64,000 nucleotides of DNA from Candidatus Binatia bacterium (GCA_036563615.1 DATCMB010000013.1:62001-126000); one strand, 5' to 3'. Shown: positions 52,978-61,793, counted from the first letter of the stretch. Numbers and translations: made by a program. Notes: a model not told the origin generated them from the letters alone.

Positions 52978-53865
52978 GTGGTCCGGTCGCTCCCTCGTCT
53001 CGTCCTTCTGCTCTGTGTGGTCGCCGCGCTCGTATTCGGCGTCCGGGCGGCGCGTCCGGGCGCGGCGTGCGCGACCGGCGTCGGCGCGTGCGCCGAGCCC
53101 GGACTGCCGCCGTGCGGTGGCGAGCTCGGCGGCTGGCGGATCGTCCGGCCGCGCGACGCGGGGCTCCACCCCGACCGCAGCCACTCGGCGTGCGTTCTCG
53201 AGCGTGATGCGGAGGCCGCGGCGGCGGACGGGCGCGCGCCCGCGGTGAGCGTCGTGCCGCAGCCGCCGTGGCTGCCCGGCGACACCCTGCTGTCGCTCGC
53301 CCCGGCCCCGCGGCGCGACGCGCAGCGCGCGTCGGTGCGTCTCACGGCGCACGAGAGGCTCCCCGACCACTGGGCGTTCGCGGTCGCGGGCACTTTTCTC
53401 GACCGCGGCGCGACGACCTCGTGCGAGCAGCTCGCGATCACGCCGCCGGTCAACGCGGGCTACGCACTGATCGGCGGCAACTGGATCGCGCGCCCGCACG
53501 GCTTCTACTTCGAGCGCCTCGCCGACGCGTGCGTCTACGACGGCCGCGATCCCGACTGCCCGGGCGACGCGCCGTACGTCGCGCACGAGCTCGTCCCCGG
53601 CGAGAGCTACCTGGTGACGCTCGAGCTGCGCCGCGCCGACGACGGACGCTGGTGGCTCGCCGCCGAGATCGCGCTCGCCGACGCCGCGGGCGGCGTGCCG
53701 CGCCCGCTCGGCAGCATGCGGCTCCCGGTCGACGAGCCGTGCTGGCTCGCTGCGCGCGACACGGGGCGCGCGCTCGTGGTCGTCATCCCGAATGCGGACG
53801 AGGGCACGCACTCGGAGGCCGCGTCGGAGGTGCGCGTCGAGGTGGCGGACTTCGCCTGGCGCTGA
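52978..53865 (+). CDS. Exported Cys-containing protein of unknown function
   Basis: 295 residues with a signal peptide or anchor (LVLLLCVVAALVFGVRA), then GAACATGVGACAEPGLPPCGG and a beta-rich body (LPDHWAFAVAGTFLDRG, PHGFYFERLADACVYDG, LVTLELRRADDGRWWLAAEIAL) like a jelly-roll or carbohydrate-binding module. No catalytic motif is visible. The start is a GTG at 52978 without a clear ribosome-binding site, 19 bases after the SGNH gene. Probably the same transcript, and perhaps a partner acting on the same surface polymer. Confidence 0.7.
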   Translation: MVRSLPRLVLLLCVVAALVFGVRAARPGAACATGVGACAEPGLPPCGGELGGWRIVRPRDAGLHPDRSHSACVLERDAEAAAADGRAPAVSVVPQPPWLPGDTLLSLAPAPRRDAQRASVRLTAHERLPDHWAFAVAGTFLDRGATTSCEQLAITPPVNAGYALIGGNWIARPHGFYFERLADACVYDGRDPDCPGDAPYVAHELVPGESYLVTLELRRADDGRWWLAAEIALADAAGGVPRPLGSMRLPVDEPCWLAARDTGRALVVVIPNADEGTHSEAASEVRVEVADFAWR

Positions 53866-53866
53866 G

Positions 53867-53879
53867 CGTCAAGCATGGA
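53867..53879 (+). repeat. Copy 3 of the 13-mer CGTCAAGCATGGA
   Basis: Exact copy in non-coding DNA, starting two bases after the stop codon of the exported-protein gene. The other two copies are inside genes, so protein constraint cannot explain all three. Confidence 0.8.
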
Positions 53880-54113
53880 TTCTCCTGGTGCGGGCCTGGT
53901 GCGAGTGCGGCGCGTCGCGCGCGTCGTGTCGCGTGGCCTCGTGCGGGTCCCGGCGTGCGTTTCACGCCAGCGCGCAACGTCGCGCAACGGAATGTTTCGC
54001 GAGTCGCAGCTTCGCGTTGCGAGCGCGCGCGGACGCGCCGCGCGGCTTCGCACGTTTCGCGCTTCGCGGCCGCGGACCGCGGCTTGCTCAGCGCCGACGA
54101 GCGGAGCCCGACG

Positions 54114-55490
54114 ATGCCCGAGCGATGCTACCTGCTGACCGGCGCGAGCGGCTTTCTCGGCCGCGAGATCCTGCGCGAGATCGCCCGCCGCGAGCCCGAC
54201 GCGCGCGTCTACGCGCTGCTGCGCGCGCCCGTCGGCGACCTCGAGCGGCGCGCGGCGGCGCTCGGCTGGCGGCGCGTCGCGCCACGCGCGGTCGCGGTGA
54301 GCGGCGACCTGATGCGGCTTCGCGCCGGGCTCTCGCCGCGCGACGTCGAGCGCATCACCAGCGAGGTGACGCACGTCGTGCACGCCGGCGCCACGGTGCG
54401 CTTCGACGAGGACCTGCATCGTGCGCGGCAGGTGAACGTCCACGGCACGCGCCAGCTCCTCGACCTCGCGCGCCGCATGAAGCGGCTCGAGCGCTTCGTG
54501 CTGGTCAGCACCGCGTTCGTCGGCGGCGAGCGCGCGCGCACGCTGCTCGAGGGGCCGGCGCCGCCCGGGCGCTTCCGTAATACCTACGAGCGCACCAAGT
54601 GGGAGGCCGAGGAGGTCGCGCGCCGGGCCATGGCGACGCTGCCGGTGACGATCGTCCGGCCAAGCATCATCGGTCCGGCGCTCGCTCCGCCCGCTGCGCA
54701 CCCCGCAGCGCAGCGGGCGAGCGACGCGCCGGCCGATGAGGAGCCGCGAGCTTCGTTCGGGCCTGCCGACGGCGTCCGGTGCAGCACGGGCGCGCCCGCC
54801 CGCGGCCTCGCCGACGAGCCGCGCGCACGCTTCCTGATGCTGCTCCATCTCTACTTGACGCACGGCTGGCGCTGGGTGCCGGGGACGCCGTCCTCGATCG
54901 TCGACCTCGTGCCGGTCGACCTGGTCGCGCGCGCGACGCTCGCGCTCGCCGAGCGACCGCTGAGCGACGGCCGCTGGTACCACCTCGCAGCAGGGCCACG
55001 CGCGTCGACCCTCGGCGAGCTCGGCGAGATCGCGAGCCGCACCTTCCGCGCCCCGCCGCTCGCGTTCGTGCCGCGGCCGCTGTTCCGCGCAGCGCTACGC
55101 CTGGTGGTGTGGGGCCGAGCGCGGGTGCTGCTCGATCGCGCGATGCCCTACGTGCCGTACCTGAGCGTGCGCACGCGGATCGACACGACGGACTCGCAGC
55201 GCGTCCTGCGCGAGCTCGGGATCGAGATGCCGCGGGTCGCGGACGCGTTCGCCGAGCTGCTCAAGATGCTGCACGCGCGCGGGGAGCTCGACGTCGCCGC
55301 GGCGCACGCGCCTGCGCCTATGGTCAGCGATCCTCCGGCGTCGGCTGCTTCTGCGTCAGTGCGCACGGGCTCCGCGCCGCCGGCGCTCGCACGTCCACCG
55401 GTGCGCTTCGGCACGCGTCAAGTACTGACGCTCAGCGCAGGCCGCGACGGCGCAGCACCTCCGCGGCGAGCCCTGGAACGTCGCTCATGA
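54114..55490 (+). CDS. Fatty-acyl/thioester reductase-like NAD(P)-dependent extended SDR
   Basis: 458-residue extended SDR of the NAD_binding_4 (male-sterility / thioester-reductase) group. It has TGASGFLGREIL (about 9-20), THVVHAGATVRFDEDL, VNVHGTRQLLDLA, VSTAFVGG and the catalytic NTYERTKWEAE (Tyr and Lys), then VRPSIIGPA. Members reduce acyl-CoA or acyl-ACP thioesters to aldehydes or alcohols. About 45 residues of low complexity (APPAAHPAAQRASDAPADEE onward, about 195-235) interrupt the fold before RFLMLLHLYLTHGWRWVPG; a perfect 11-bp hairpin in the DNA lies there. The C-terminal 60 residues are also Pro/Ala-rich and overlap the convergent GDPD gene by 59 bases. Confidence 0.82.
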   Translation: MPERCYLLTGASGFLGREILREIARREPDARVYALLRAPVGDLERRAAALGWRRVAPRAVAVSGDLMRLRAGLSPRDVERITSEVTHVVHAGATVRFDEDLHRARQVNVHGTRQLLDLARRMKRLERFVLVSTAFVGGERARTLLEGPAPPGRFRNTYERTKWEAEEVARRAMATLPVTIVRPSIIGPALAPPAAHPAAQRASDAPADEEPRASFGPADGVRCSTGAPARGLADEPRARFLMLLHLYLTHGWRWVPGTPSSIVDLVPVDLVARATLALAERPLSDGRWYHLAAGPRASTLGELGEIASRTFRAPPLAFVPRPLFRAALRLVVWGRARVLLDRAMPYVPYLSVRTRIDTTDSQRVLRELGIEMPRVADAFAELLKMLHARGELDVAAAHAPAPMVSDPPASAASASVRTGSAPPALARPPVRFGTRQVLTLSAGRDGAAPPRRALERRS

Positions 55491-56226
55491 GCGCGTCGAC
55501 GCCGAGGTCGAGCAGCCTCTCCATCTCGTCGGGCTCGTCGATCGTCCAGACGTGCACCTCGAGCCCGAGCCGGTGCGCCGCCGCGACCGACTCGGCGGTG
55601 ACGAGCTCGATGTCGCCGAAGGCGGGCGGGATCTGCAGCGCGATGCCGGGCGGCTGGTACGTGTCGATCTGGCCGTTCTGCAGAGCGGTGACGAAGCCCA
55701 GCACGTCGAGCGCGGAGAAGCTCGTCAGCATGTCGGGCGCCGCGGCGCGGATGCGCTCCATGATCGACGCGTCCTCGGCGGCGAGCAGCACCTGGTCCCG
55801 GGCGCGGAAGCGGTCGAGCACGTCGAGCACCGCTTCCTCGATCGCCGGCTCGCACTGCTTGATCTCGATGTTGAGCGGCACGCCGGGGAACGCCTCGAGG
55901 AGCTGGGCGAGCGTTGGCACGCACACGCCGCGCGCGCGGTACGGGAAGTCGCCGCGCGGTCCGGCGAAGTGGAAGCCGGCGTCGAGACGCTGCAGCTCGG
56001 CAAGGGTCATCTCGCGCACCTCGCCCGTGCCGTCGGTCGTGCGGTCGACGGTCGGGTCGTGGATCACGACGACGTGGCCGTCGCGGGTCGCGTGCACGTC
56101 GAGCTCGAGGCGATCGGCGCCGGCGGCGAGACCGGCGGCGAACGCCGCGAGCGTGTTCTCGGGTGCGATGCGCGCGCCGCCGCGGTGGGCGAACAGGCGC
56201 GGGCGGGGTCCGTCGAGGTAGCGCAT
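55432..56226 (-). CDS. Glycerophosphodiester phosphodiesterase
   Basis: 264-residue UgpQ-like TIM-barrel enzyme hydrolysing glycerophosphodiesters to glycerol 3-phosphate and an alcohol. Catalytic and metal residues: AHRGG (His about 14), APENTLAAF (Glu), LELDVHATRDGHVVVIHDPTVDRTTDGTG and LNIEIKQ. No signal peptide, so cytoplasmic. Normal length. It starts 48 bases after the acyl-AMP-ligase gene and may be the last gene of that cassette. Its end overlaps the convergent reductase gene. Confidence 0.94.
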   Translation of the reverse strand: MRYLDGPRPRLFAHRGGARIAPENTLAAFAAGLAAGADRLELDVHATRDGHVVVIHDPTVDRTTDGTGEVREMTLAELQRLDAGFHFAGPRGDFPYRARGVCVPTLAQLLEAFPGVPLNIEIKQCEPAIEEAVLDVLDRFRARDQVLLAAEDASIMERIRAAAPDMLTSFSALDVLGFVTALQNGQIDTYQPPGIALQIPPAFGDIELVTAESVAAAHRLGLEVHVWTIDEPDEMERLLDLGVDALMSDVPGLAAEVLRRRGLR

Positions 56227-56274
56227 GGGGCGTCCTACGCTCGTCCTACAGTGCGGCGCGCCGTCGGGCGAGCC

Positions 56275-57786
56275 TCAGCGCTTCACCTTGCCGCTCGCCG
56301 TCCGCGGCAGCTCGTCGACGAAGCGGAACTCGACCGGGACCTTGAAGCGCGCGAGCGAGGCGCGGCAGTGCGCCGCGAGCTCGCGCGGCTCGGGCGGGCG
56401 TTGCGGATCGCGCGGCACCACGTCGGCGACCGGCACCGCGCCGACGTGCGCGTGCGGGCGTCCGGACACCCGCGCCGCCGCGACCTCCGGATGGCGCTCG
56501 AGCACCGCCTCGATCTCCTCCGGGAAGCACTTGAGGCCCGACACGTTGATGACGCTGCGCGCGCGCCCGACCAGCGTCAAGCTACCGTCCGCGGCCGCGG
56601 TCGCGAGATCGCCGGTCGAGAACCAGCCGTCCTGCAGGATCTCGTCGCGGCTGCGAAACGGCCACAGGTACGCGTCGAGCATCCCCGGGCCGCGCACGAA
56701 GAGCTCGCCGATCTCGCCCGGTGCGACGACCGCCCCACGCTCGTCTCGGAGCTCGACCGCGAAGTCCGGCAGCGGACGGCCGATCGACTCGGGCCGCTCG
56801 CGCGGCGTGCGGTTCAGCGCGACGATGCCGACCTCGATGATGCCGAGCGCCTGCGCCGGCGGCACGCCGAAGCGCGCCTCGAAGGCGCGCGCGGTCGTCG
56901 TCGGCAGGGAGGCCGCGGTCGACACCGCAAGCCGCAGCGACGGCCACGCACCCTCGGCGCGCACCGCAGCGAGCGATCCGTAATGGAACGGCGACGCGTA
57001 GAGCACGGTCGCGGCGTGCTCGCGCGCCGCGCCGAGCAGCTCCGCCGGCAGCTGCGCGCCGACCAGGACGGTGGTCGCGCCGTTCGCGAGGTAGAGCAGG
57101 ATCGACGCGGCGAAGTGGTGCGCCATCGACAGCACCCAGAGCACCCGGTCGTCGGCCGTGATGCCGAGGCCGCGGTTCGCCGCTGCGACCCGCTCGAGCA
57201 GCGTCCGGTGCGAGAGCACCACACCCTTGCTCGCGCCGGTCGTGCCCGAGCTGAAGCGGATGAACGCGGGATCGAGCGCGGCGAGCCGAGCCTCGTCGAG
57301 CGGCGAGCGCGCATCGCCGCACGGCGCGAGGACGACGCCCACCTCGTCGCCGCCGACGCGCAGCACGCGCTGCGGCGCGACAGAGCCTTCCCAGCGCGCG
57401 CCGGGTGCGAGCAGCACCGCGCGGGGATGCACCGCGCGCACGAGCTGCTCGCGCTCCGCGTGCGACAGCTCGCTCGCGAGCGGCACGAGGCAAGCGCCCG
57501 CGCGCAGCACGGCGAGCGCGAGCACGACGTACGTCGTGCCGTTCGCGCCGGCGAGGCAGACCCGCGGCACCTCGCCACCGTCGCGCGCGAGGCCGAGCGC
57601 GCGCAGCTCGCGGGTCGCCGCCTCGACCAGCTCCACGAGTCGCGCGTAGCTCACCGCGACGCCGGCATTGCTCGTCGCGTCCGCGCCGGTCCGCATCAGG
57701 TCGATCAGCGCCGGACGCTCGTCGTGCGCGCGTGCGGCGAGGATCGCGTCCGCGGCGTTCGAGCTCCTCCAGTCGGGGGCGTTCAC
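56275..57786 (-). CDS. AMP-forming acyl ligase (ANL superfamily)
   Basis: 503-residue adenylating enzyme that would load an acyl group onto CoA or a carrier protein. Core motifs: A3 SSGTTGASKGV (about 177-187), SMAHHFAAS, WFSTGDLA (A7) and SGKVKR with the catalytic Lys (about 500, A10). The A5 motif, usually YGxTE, is LGIIE, so the substrate pocket is unusual. The start is a GTG at 57786, overlapping the stop of the FAD oxidoreductase (GTGA). With a free-standing ACP two genes upstream, it is more likely an acyl-ACP ligase than a generic acyl-CoA synthetase; that is inference. Confidence 0.88.
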   Translation of the reverse strand: MNAPDWRSSNAADAILAARAHDERPALIDLMRTGADATSNAGVAVSYARLVELVEAATRELRALGLARDGGEVPRVCLAGANGTTYVVLALAVLRAGACLVPLASELSHAEREQLVRAVHPRAVLLAPGARWEGSVAPQRVLRVGGDEVGVVLAPCGDARSPLDEARLAALDPAFIRFSSGTTGASKGVVLSHRTLLERVAAANRGLGITADDRVLWVLSMAHHFAASILLYLANGATTVLVGAQLPAELLGAAREHAATVLYASPFHYGSLAAVRAEGAWPSLRLAVSTAASLPTTTARAFEARFGVPPAQALGIIEVGIVALNRTPRERPESIGRPLPDFAVELRDERGAVVAPGEIGELFVRGPGMLDAYLWPFRSRDEILQDGWFSTGDLATAAADGSLTLVGRARSVINVSGLKCFPEEIEAVLERHPEVAAARVSGRPHAHVGAVPVADVVPRDPQRPPEPRELAAHCRASLARFKVPVEFRFVDELPRTASGKVKR

Positions 57787-59108
57787 GAGCGTCCCGAGGC
57801 GCGCGCGCCGTTGCCGGGCGCGGGCAGCATGATGCGCTCGCGCGCCGCGTTCACCGCGGCGGCGAGCGTGGTCGTGTCGGGCGCTGCGAAGCCGTCGGCG
57901 AGGAGTGCCGCGGCGAGGCCCGCAGCCTCACCGGTCGCGAGGCAGGTGCCGATCACGCGCAGCGACGCTTGCGCCTCGTGGCTCGCCGAGATGCAGCGTC
58001 CGGCGACCAGCAGGTTCGGCACGCCGCGCACGCGCAGCGCGCCGAGCGGGATCTGCGTCGGGCGTCCGTCCACAGGGAAGCGCAGCCGCGGTCCGGTCGG
58101 CTGCTCGCGCATCTCCATCGGCCAGGTGGCGAGCGCGACCGCGTCGGGAAAGGTCGCGCCGCGCTCGATGTCAGCGGTCTCGATGCGACGCTCGCCGATC
58201 GCGCGCCGGCTCTCGCGGATGCCGACGCGCGCCGGCAGCGCGGCGATCCAGGAGCCCGCGAAGCCGTCGACCTCGGCGCGCAGGTGGTCGGCGAGCCGTG
58301 CGGCGAGCGCGCGACCGTGGACCTCGAGCGCCGAGAGACAGCGCGGGTTGGTCGGGTCGTAGGCCATGCCGGGCGGGCCGGCCAGGTCGATCGTCACGTA
58401 GGCTTCGCCGGGACGATCGGTCGCGCGCAGCGAGGCGCCGAGCGCGCCTTCGGGCAGCGCGCCCGCGCGCACCGCGGACGCGATGCGGTGCGCGAGGACG
58501 AGCCGCGCCTGGTCGGCGAGCGCGCCCTCCGCGACGCCCTCGAGCAGAAAGACGTACGCCGGACGCTGCAGACGCTCGCTCGGCTCCATCTCGCAAGCAA
58601 AGCCGCCGAGCGCGCAGACCACCGCGTCACCGGATGCGTCAACCACGACGCGCGGCACGACGCGCTCGCGCGCGCCCCGGCACGAGAGGTCGACCGCCTC
58701 GACCGTCGAATCGCCCTCGATGCCGATCACCGCGGTGTGAAAGCGCAGCTCGAGACCTTCCGTCGCGCAGGCGGTCTCGTCGGCGACGCGCGCGAACGCC
58801 GCGGGACGGTGCGGCAGCACGTCGACGCGTCCCATGCGCACGGGGCCCCACGCGCCGCCGATCGCGAGCAGGCGATCCGCGATCTCGGTCGCGAAGCCGG
58901 GGTTGGCGGCCACCGCGCCGGGGTCGTCGCGCAGCAGGTAGAGACCGCACACCGAGTGCACGAGCGCCGCGGTCGCCATGCCGCCGAGCGTCGCGTGCCA
59001 CTCGACGAGCATCGTGTGCGCGCCGCTGCGCGCCGCCGCGATCGCCGCGGCGAGACCCGCGCTGCCGCCGCCGACCACCAGGACGTCGCAGCGCGTGACC
59101 GGCGTCAA
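57783..59108 (-). CDS. FAD-dependent oxidoreductase (FAD_oxidored family)
   Basis: 441-residue flavoprotein with the dinucleotide motif CDVLVVGGGSAGLAAAIAAARSG at the N-terminus, VEWHATLGGMAT, a second nucleotide strand RVVVDASGDAVV, and the C-terminal VAGRCISASHEAQASLRVIGTCLATGEAAG that closes the FAD site. It belongs with the FAD_oxidored family, whose reactions include dehydrogenation and hydroxylation. The start appears to be TTG at 59108, overlapping the ACP stop (TTGA); no ATG or GTG fits. It sits between a carrier protein and an acyl ligase, so it probably acts on the carrier-bound acyl chain. Confidence 0.85.
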   Translation of the reverse strand: MTPVTRCDVLVVGGGSAGLAAAIAAARSGAHTMLVEWHATLGGMATAALVHSVCGLYLLRDDPGAVAANPGFATEIADRLLAIGGAWGPVRMGRVDVLPHRPAAFARVADETACATEGLELRFHTAVIGIEGDSTVEAVDLSCRGARERVVPRVVVDASGDAVVCALGGFACEMEPSERLQRPAYVFLLEGVAEGALADQARLVLAHRIASAVRAGALPEGALGASLRATDRPGEAYVTIDLAGPPGMAYDPTNPRCLSALEVHGRALAARLADHLRAEVDGFAGSWIAALPARVGIRESRRAIGERRIETADIERGATFPDAVALATWPMEMREQPTGPRLRFPVDGRPTQIPLGALRVRGVPNLLVAGRCISASHEAQASLRVIGTCLATGEAAGLAAALLADGFAAPDTTTLAAAVNAARERIMLPAPGNGARASGRS

Positions 59109-59392
59109 AGCACCCGTTCGCGCTCCGCGAGCCGACGCTCGAGGGCGGCGGCCAGCGCGCGGATGCACGCGAAGTTCTCCCGCGTCAGGTCTTCCTCGGG
59201 GAGCCACAGCCCGAAGCGGTCCTCGATGAGCAGCAGCAGCTGCATCACCGCCATCGAATCGAGACCGGCCGAGGACAGCGGCGACGTGGCGTCGAGCCGC
59301 ACGTCGCCGTCGAGCAAGTGCTCCTCGACCAGGGCGAGGAGGTCGCGCTCGAGGTCGGGCAGGGCACGAAACGGAGTCGATTCGACGGTCAT
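59105..59392 (-). CDS. Free-standing acyl carrier protein
   Basis: 95-residue carrier protein with the phosphopantetheine attachment motif SSAGLDSMAVMQLLLLIEDRFG (Ser about 46) and the usual four-helix length. Acidic residues surround the site as in ACPs (SVLD-type I helix, DLERDLLALVEEHL). The ATG at 59392 follows GACGAGG; a longer frame to 59476 would add a basic tail unlike ACPs. It is first in ACP, FAD oxidoreductase, acyl ligase (and possibly GDPD). The primary fatty-acid ACP normally sits with fab genes, so this one is probably dedicated to this cassette. Confidence 0.9.
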   Translation of the reverse strand: MTVESTPFRALPDLERDLLALVEEHLLDGDVRLDATSPLSSAGLDSMAVMQLLLLIEDRFGLWLPEEDLTRENFACIRALAAALERRLAERERVL

Positions 59393-59551
59393 GCCTCGTC
59401 TTCGATTACTGGAATACCCGGGTGCGCGGCGCAAGAGAGGCACGTCCCGAGCGATACGCGCACCGCGCCGCGGCACGGCACGCGTCCGTGCTGCGGCTCT
59501 GCGCGCGCTTCGCGCGCGGCACGCCAGCCCTGCGCCAGCGCGGTCGCGACG

Positions 59552-60805
59552 TCACATGCGCTGGTAGCGCCAGTACCAGGTCCCCCAGACGTTGATCGCG
59601 ATGCTGAGCAGCACCAGCGTCGGCAGCGGCCAGCGACGCAGACCGGGGCGCGCATCGTTGCGCAGCGCCAGGGCGACGATCAGGAAGGGCGTGAAGTCGA
59701 GCGTGTAGCGACTGCCGAACTGCCGCCAGCCGTCCCAGAAGTAGCAGAGGTAGAGGCCGAGGATCAGCGCGCACGCGGCGAGCGAGAGACGACCGAGCAG
59801 CGCCGCGTCAGGGGCGCGCTCGCTCCAGCCGCGCCGGAACAGCAGCAGCACGGCGGGCGTGGTCGCGATCAGGCTCAAGCCGTGGTCGGTGAGGATCAGG
59901 TACGGCCAGCTCGAGCTCAGCTCGGGGACGCGCAGGAAATACTGATAGATGTTCTTGCCGATATACCTCCAGCTGAACGAGCCGTACTGGGGATTGAGCA
60001 GCGCCTGGTTCGCGAGCAGGTAACCGTTGTTGAGCCAGTCTCCGAAACGAGCATAGTTGTACACACCGAGGAGGACGCCGGTCAGGACCAGCGGCACGGC
60101 GAACGCCAGGGCGGTGCGCAGGCGAGGCCGGCGGTGGAGAGCAAGCAAAAAGAACACGGGGGTCCCGAGCGCCGCCGGCGAACGGCTGGTGGCGGCGATC
60201 GCGCAGAACAGACCCAGCAGATAAGGATTTGCAGCGCCGCGAGCTTCGAGCCACGCGAGGGTCAACGCGGCCACCGCCAGCAGATGAGCCAGCATCCACG
60301 TGTTGCCGTACCAGGAGGCATAGTAGTGCACGGTGCCGAAACCGAAGAGCGCCGTGCACCAGTTCGCCGTCCGGCGCTCGACGCCGAGCGCTCCGAGCAG
60401 CAGGCGCATCAGACCCACGTTGAACGCGCCGACGACGATCGACACCCGCGCGAGGTTGACGCCGAGTCCCCACAGCGAGGCGAGCGGCAGCAGGAAGACC
60501 GCCGGGAACGGATCGAAGTAGACGTACGGCTTGCCGTCGACGTATGCGAACTCGGTGAGCCAGGGCGGAGGATTGGCGATGTGCAGCCGTCCGTTGAGCA
60601 GCGAGACCGCGAGGTGCAGGTGGTAGTTGAAGAACATGAACTGGCCGTCGTTCGACAGCCAGTAGACGGCCAGCGCCAGCACGCCGAACAAGAGCGCGTC
60701 GAGGCGCGTGCCGCGCTCGAGCGGACGCGCGACCGGCGGTGCGGCGGCCGCTTCGGCGGCGGCCTCGATCTCCTCCGCGGTCGTTCTCTGTGTCCCGGCG
60801 TCCAT
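59552..60805 (-). CDS. Polytopic membrane glycosyltransferase-like protein
   Basis: 417 residues with about ten hydrophobic helices and a first luminal loop NDGQFMFFNYHLHLAVSLLNGRL...GKPYVYFDPFPAVFLLP, resembling GT-C mannosyltransferase-like proteins that use polyprenyl-linked sugars. The catalytic acidic residue is probably in the SNDGQ segment. The ATG at 60805 is divergent from the GT2 gene at 60889, and the pair may form a lipid-linked sugar pathway (GT2 makes the polyprenyl-phosphate sugar, GT-C uses it). Somewhat less GC-rich than neighbours around 59940-60300. Substrate unknown. Confidence 0.75.
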   Translation of the reverse strand: MDAGTQRTTAEEIEAAAEAAAAPPVARPLERGTRLDALLFGVLALAVYWLSNDGQFMFFNYHLHLAVSLLNGRLHIANPPPWLTEFAYVDGKPYVYFDPFPAVFLLPLASLWGLGVNLARVSIVVGAFNVGLMRLLLGALGVERRTANWCTALFGFGTVHYYASWYGNTWMLAHLLAVAALTLAWLEARGAANPYLLGLFCAIAATSRSPAALGTPVFFLLALHRRPRLRTALAFAVPLVLTGVLLGVYNYARFGDWLNNGYLLANQALLNPQYGSFSWRYIGKNIYQYFLRVPELSSSWPYLILTDHGLSLIATTPAVLLLFRRGWSERAPDAALLGRLSLAACALILGLYLCYFWDGWRQFGSRYTLDFTPFLIVALALRNDARPGLRRWPLPTLVLLSIAINVWGTWYWRYQRM

Positions 60806-60888
60806 CGAATTCTTACTTGTCGCGTCGCCGCGCCCGGTGCGACGTCCGCGCGGGGTTCGATCGCTCGTCCCGCGTGGAGCCGCGCGTC

Positions 60889-61620
60889 GTGAGCGCCGCG
60901 AAGCGTCTCCCCGGCCTGTCGGCGTCCTTTCCGGCGCACAACGAAGAGGACAACGTCGGGCCGATGATCGCCGATCTGCTGGCGGTTCTACCCGATGTCG
61001 CGGACCGCTTCGAGATCATCGTGGTCGACGACGGCTCGCGCGACGCGACCTACCAGCGCGCCTCCGCGATCGCCGAGAACGATCCGCGCATCCGCGTCGT
61101 GCGCCATCCGGTGAACCGCGGCTATGGCGCGGCGGTGTGGACCGGCCTCAGCACGGGGACGCTCGAGTACGCGTTCTTCACCGACGGCGACCGCCAGTTC
61201 GACGTGCGTCAGATCACCGATCTCATCGCCAAGCTCGACGAGGGGTACGACGTCGTCGTCGGCTACCGCGTCGACCGCAAGGACAACGCGATCCGCATCG
61301 CCAACGCGCACGCCTGGAACTGGCTGATCCGGACGCTGCTGCACGTCCCGGTGCGCGACGTCGACTGCGCGTTCAAGCTGTTCGACCGTCGCGTGCTGCA
61401 GGGGCTGACGATCGAAGCGGGCGGCGCGATGTTCTCGGCCGAGCTGCTCGCGCGCCTCCAGGCGCGCGGCGCGCGCATCGTCGAGGTGCCCGTGCGCCAC
61501 CTGCCGCGCGAGAAGGGACGCTCCTCGGGCGGCAACCCGCGCGTCATCGCGCGCGCCTTCTACGAGCTGTTCCGCCTGTACGGCAAGCTGCGCCGCGAGG
61601 CGGCGAGCGCCGCGCGCTAG
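60889..61620 (+). CDS. Family 2 glycosyltransferase (polyprenyl-phosphate sugar synthase-like)
   Basis: 243-residue GT-A enzyme: SASFPAHNEEDNVGPMI, FEIIVVDDGSRD (nucleotide/metal DDGS), VRHPVNRGYGAAVWTGL, and FFTDGDRQFDV in place of the DxD. This pattern is that of dolichol/undecaprenyl-phosphate mannose or glucose synthases. A later DVDCAFKLFDRRVL is also typical. No membrane helices follow, so it is the short soluble form. The GTG at 60889 is chosen with GGAG nine bases upstream; a GTG at 60874 is possible. Divergent from the GT-C-like gene. Confidence 0.88.
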   Translation: MSAAKRLPGLSASFPAHNEEDNVGPMIADLLAVLPDVADRFEIIVVDDGSRDATYQRASAIAENDPRIRVVRHPVNRGYGAAVWTGLSTGTLEYAFFTDGDRQFDVRQITDLIAKLDEGYDVVVGYRVDRKDNAIRIANAHAWNWLIRTLLHVPVRDVDCAFKLFDRRVLQGLTIEAGGAMFSAELLARLQARGARIVEVPVRHLPREKGRSSGGNPRVIARAFYELFRLYGKLRREAASAAR

Positions 61621-61737
61621 GCGATCGCGCGCGCGGGACGATCGCGCGCCAGGATCACGCCGCCGCAGCAGCGATACGACGCCGACGAGCTGCGTCGCGC
61701 GCGAGAGCGGCCGCTGCGCGTGGGGGGCGAATCACGC

Positions 61738-61784
61738 CGTCGACGCGCCGGCACCGCGCAGCACGCGACACCGGCGCGTCGACG
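61738..61784. terminator. Bidirectional hairpin between convergent genes
   Basis: Perfect 14-bp stem CGTCGACGCGCCGG (61738-61751) / CCGGCGCGTCGACG (61771-61784) with a 19-nt loop, between the GT2 gene (+) and the DsbA-like gene (-). Like the hairpin at 2896, it has long GC arms and no T-tract. Confidence 0.65.
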
Positions 61785-61793
61785 CGCGCGTCG

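Noticed and set aside
53867..53879. CTTGACG copies as a set of -35 promoter boxes
   Set aside because: TTGACG resembles TTGACA, but I checked several copies (including all three 13-mers) and found no -10 element at 16-18 bases, and most lie inside genes in both orientations.
53866..54113. Small gene between the exported protein and the reductase
   Set aside because: A short frame (53875-54138) exists, but it is Arg-rich, overlaps the reductase start and has no ribosome-binding site; the stretch is mostly TTCGCG-rich short repeats.
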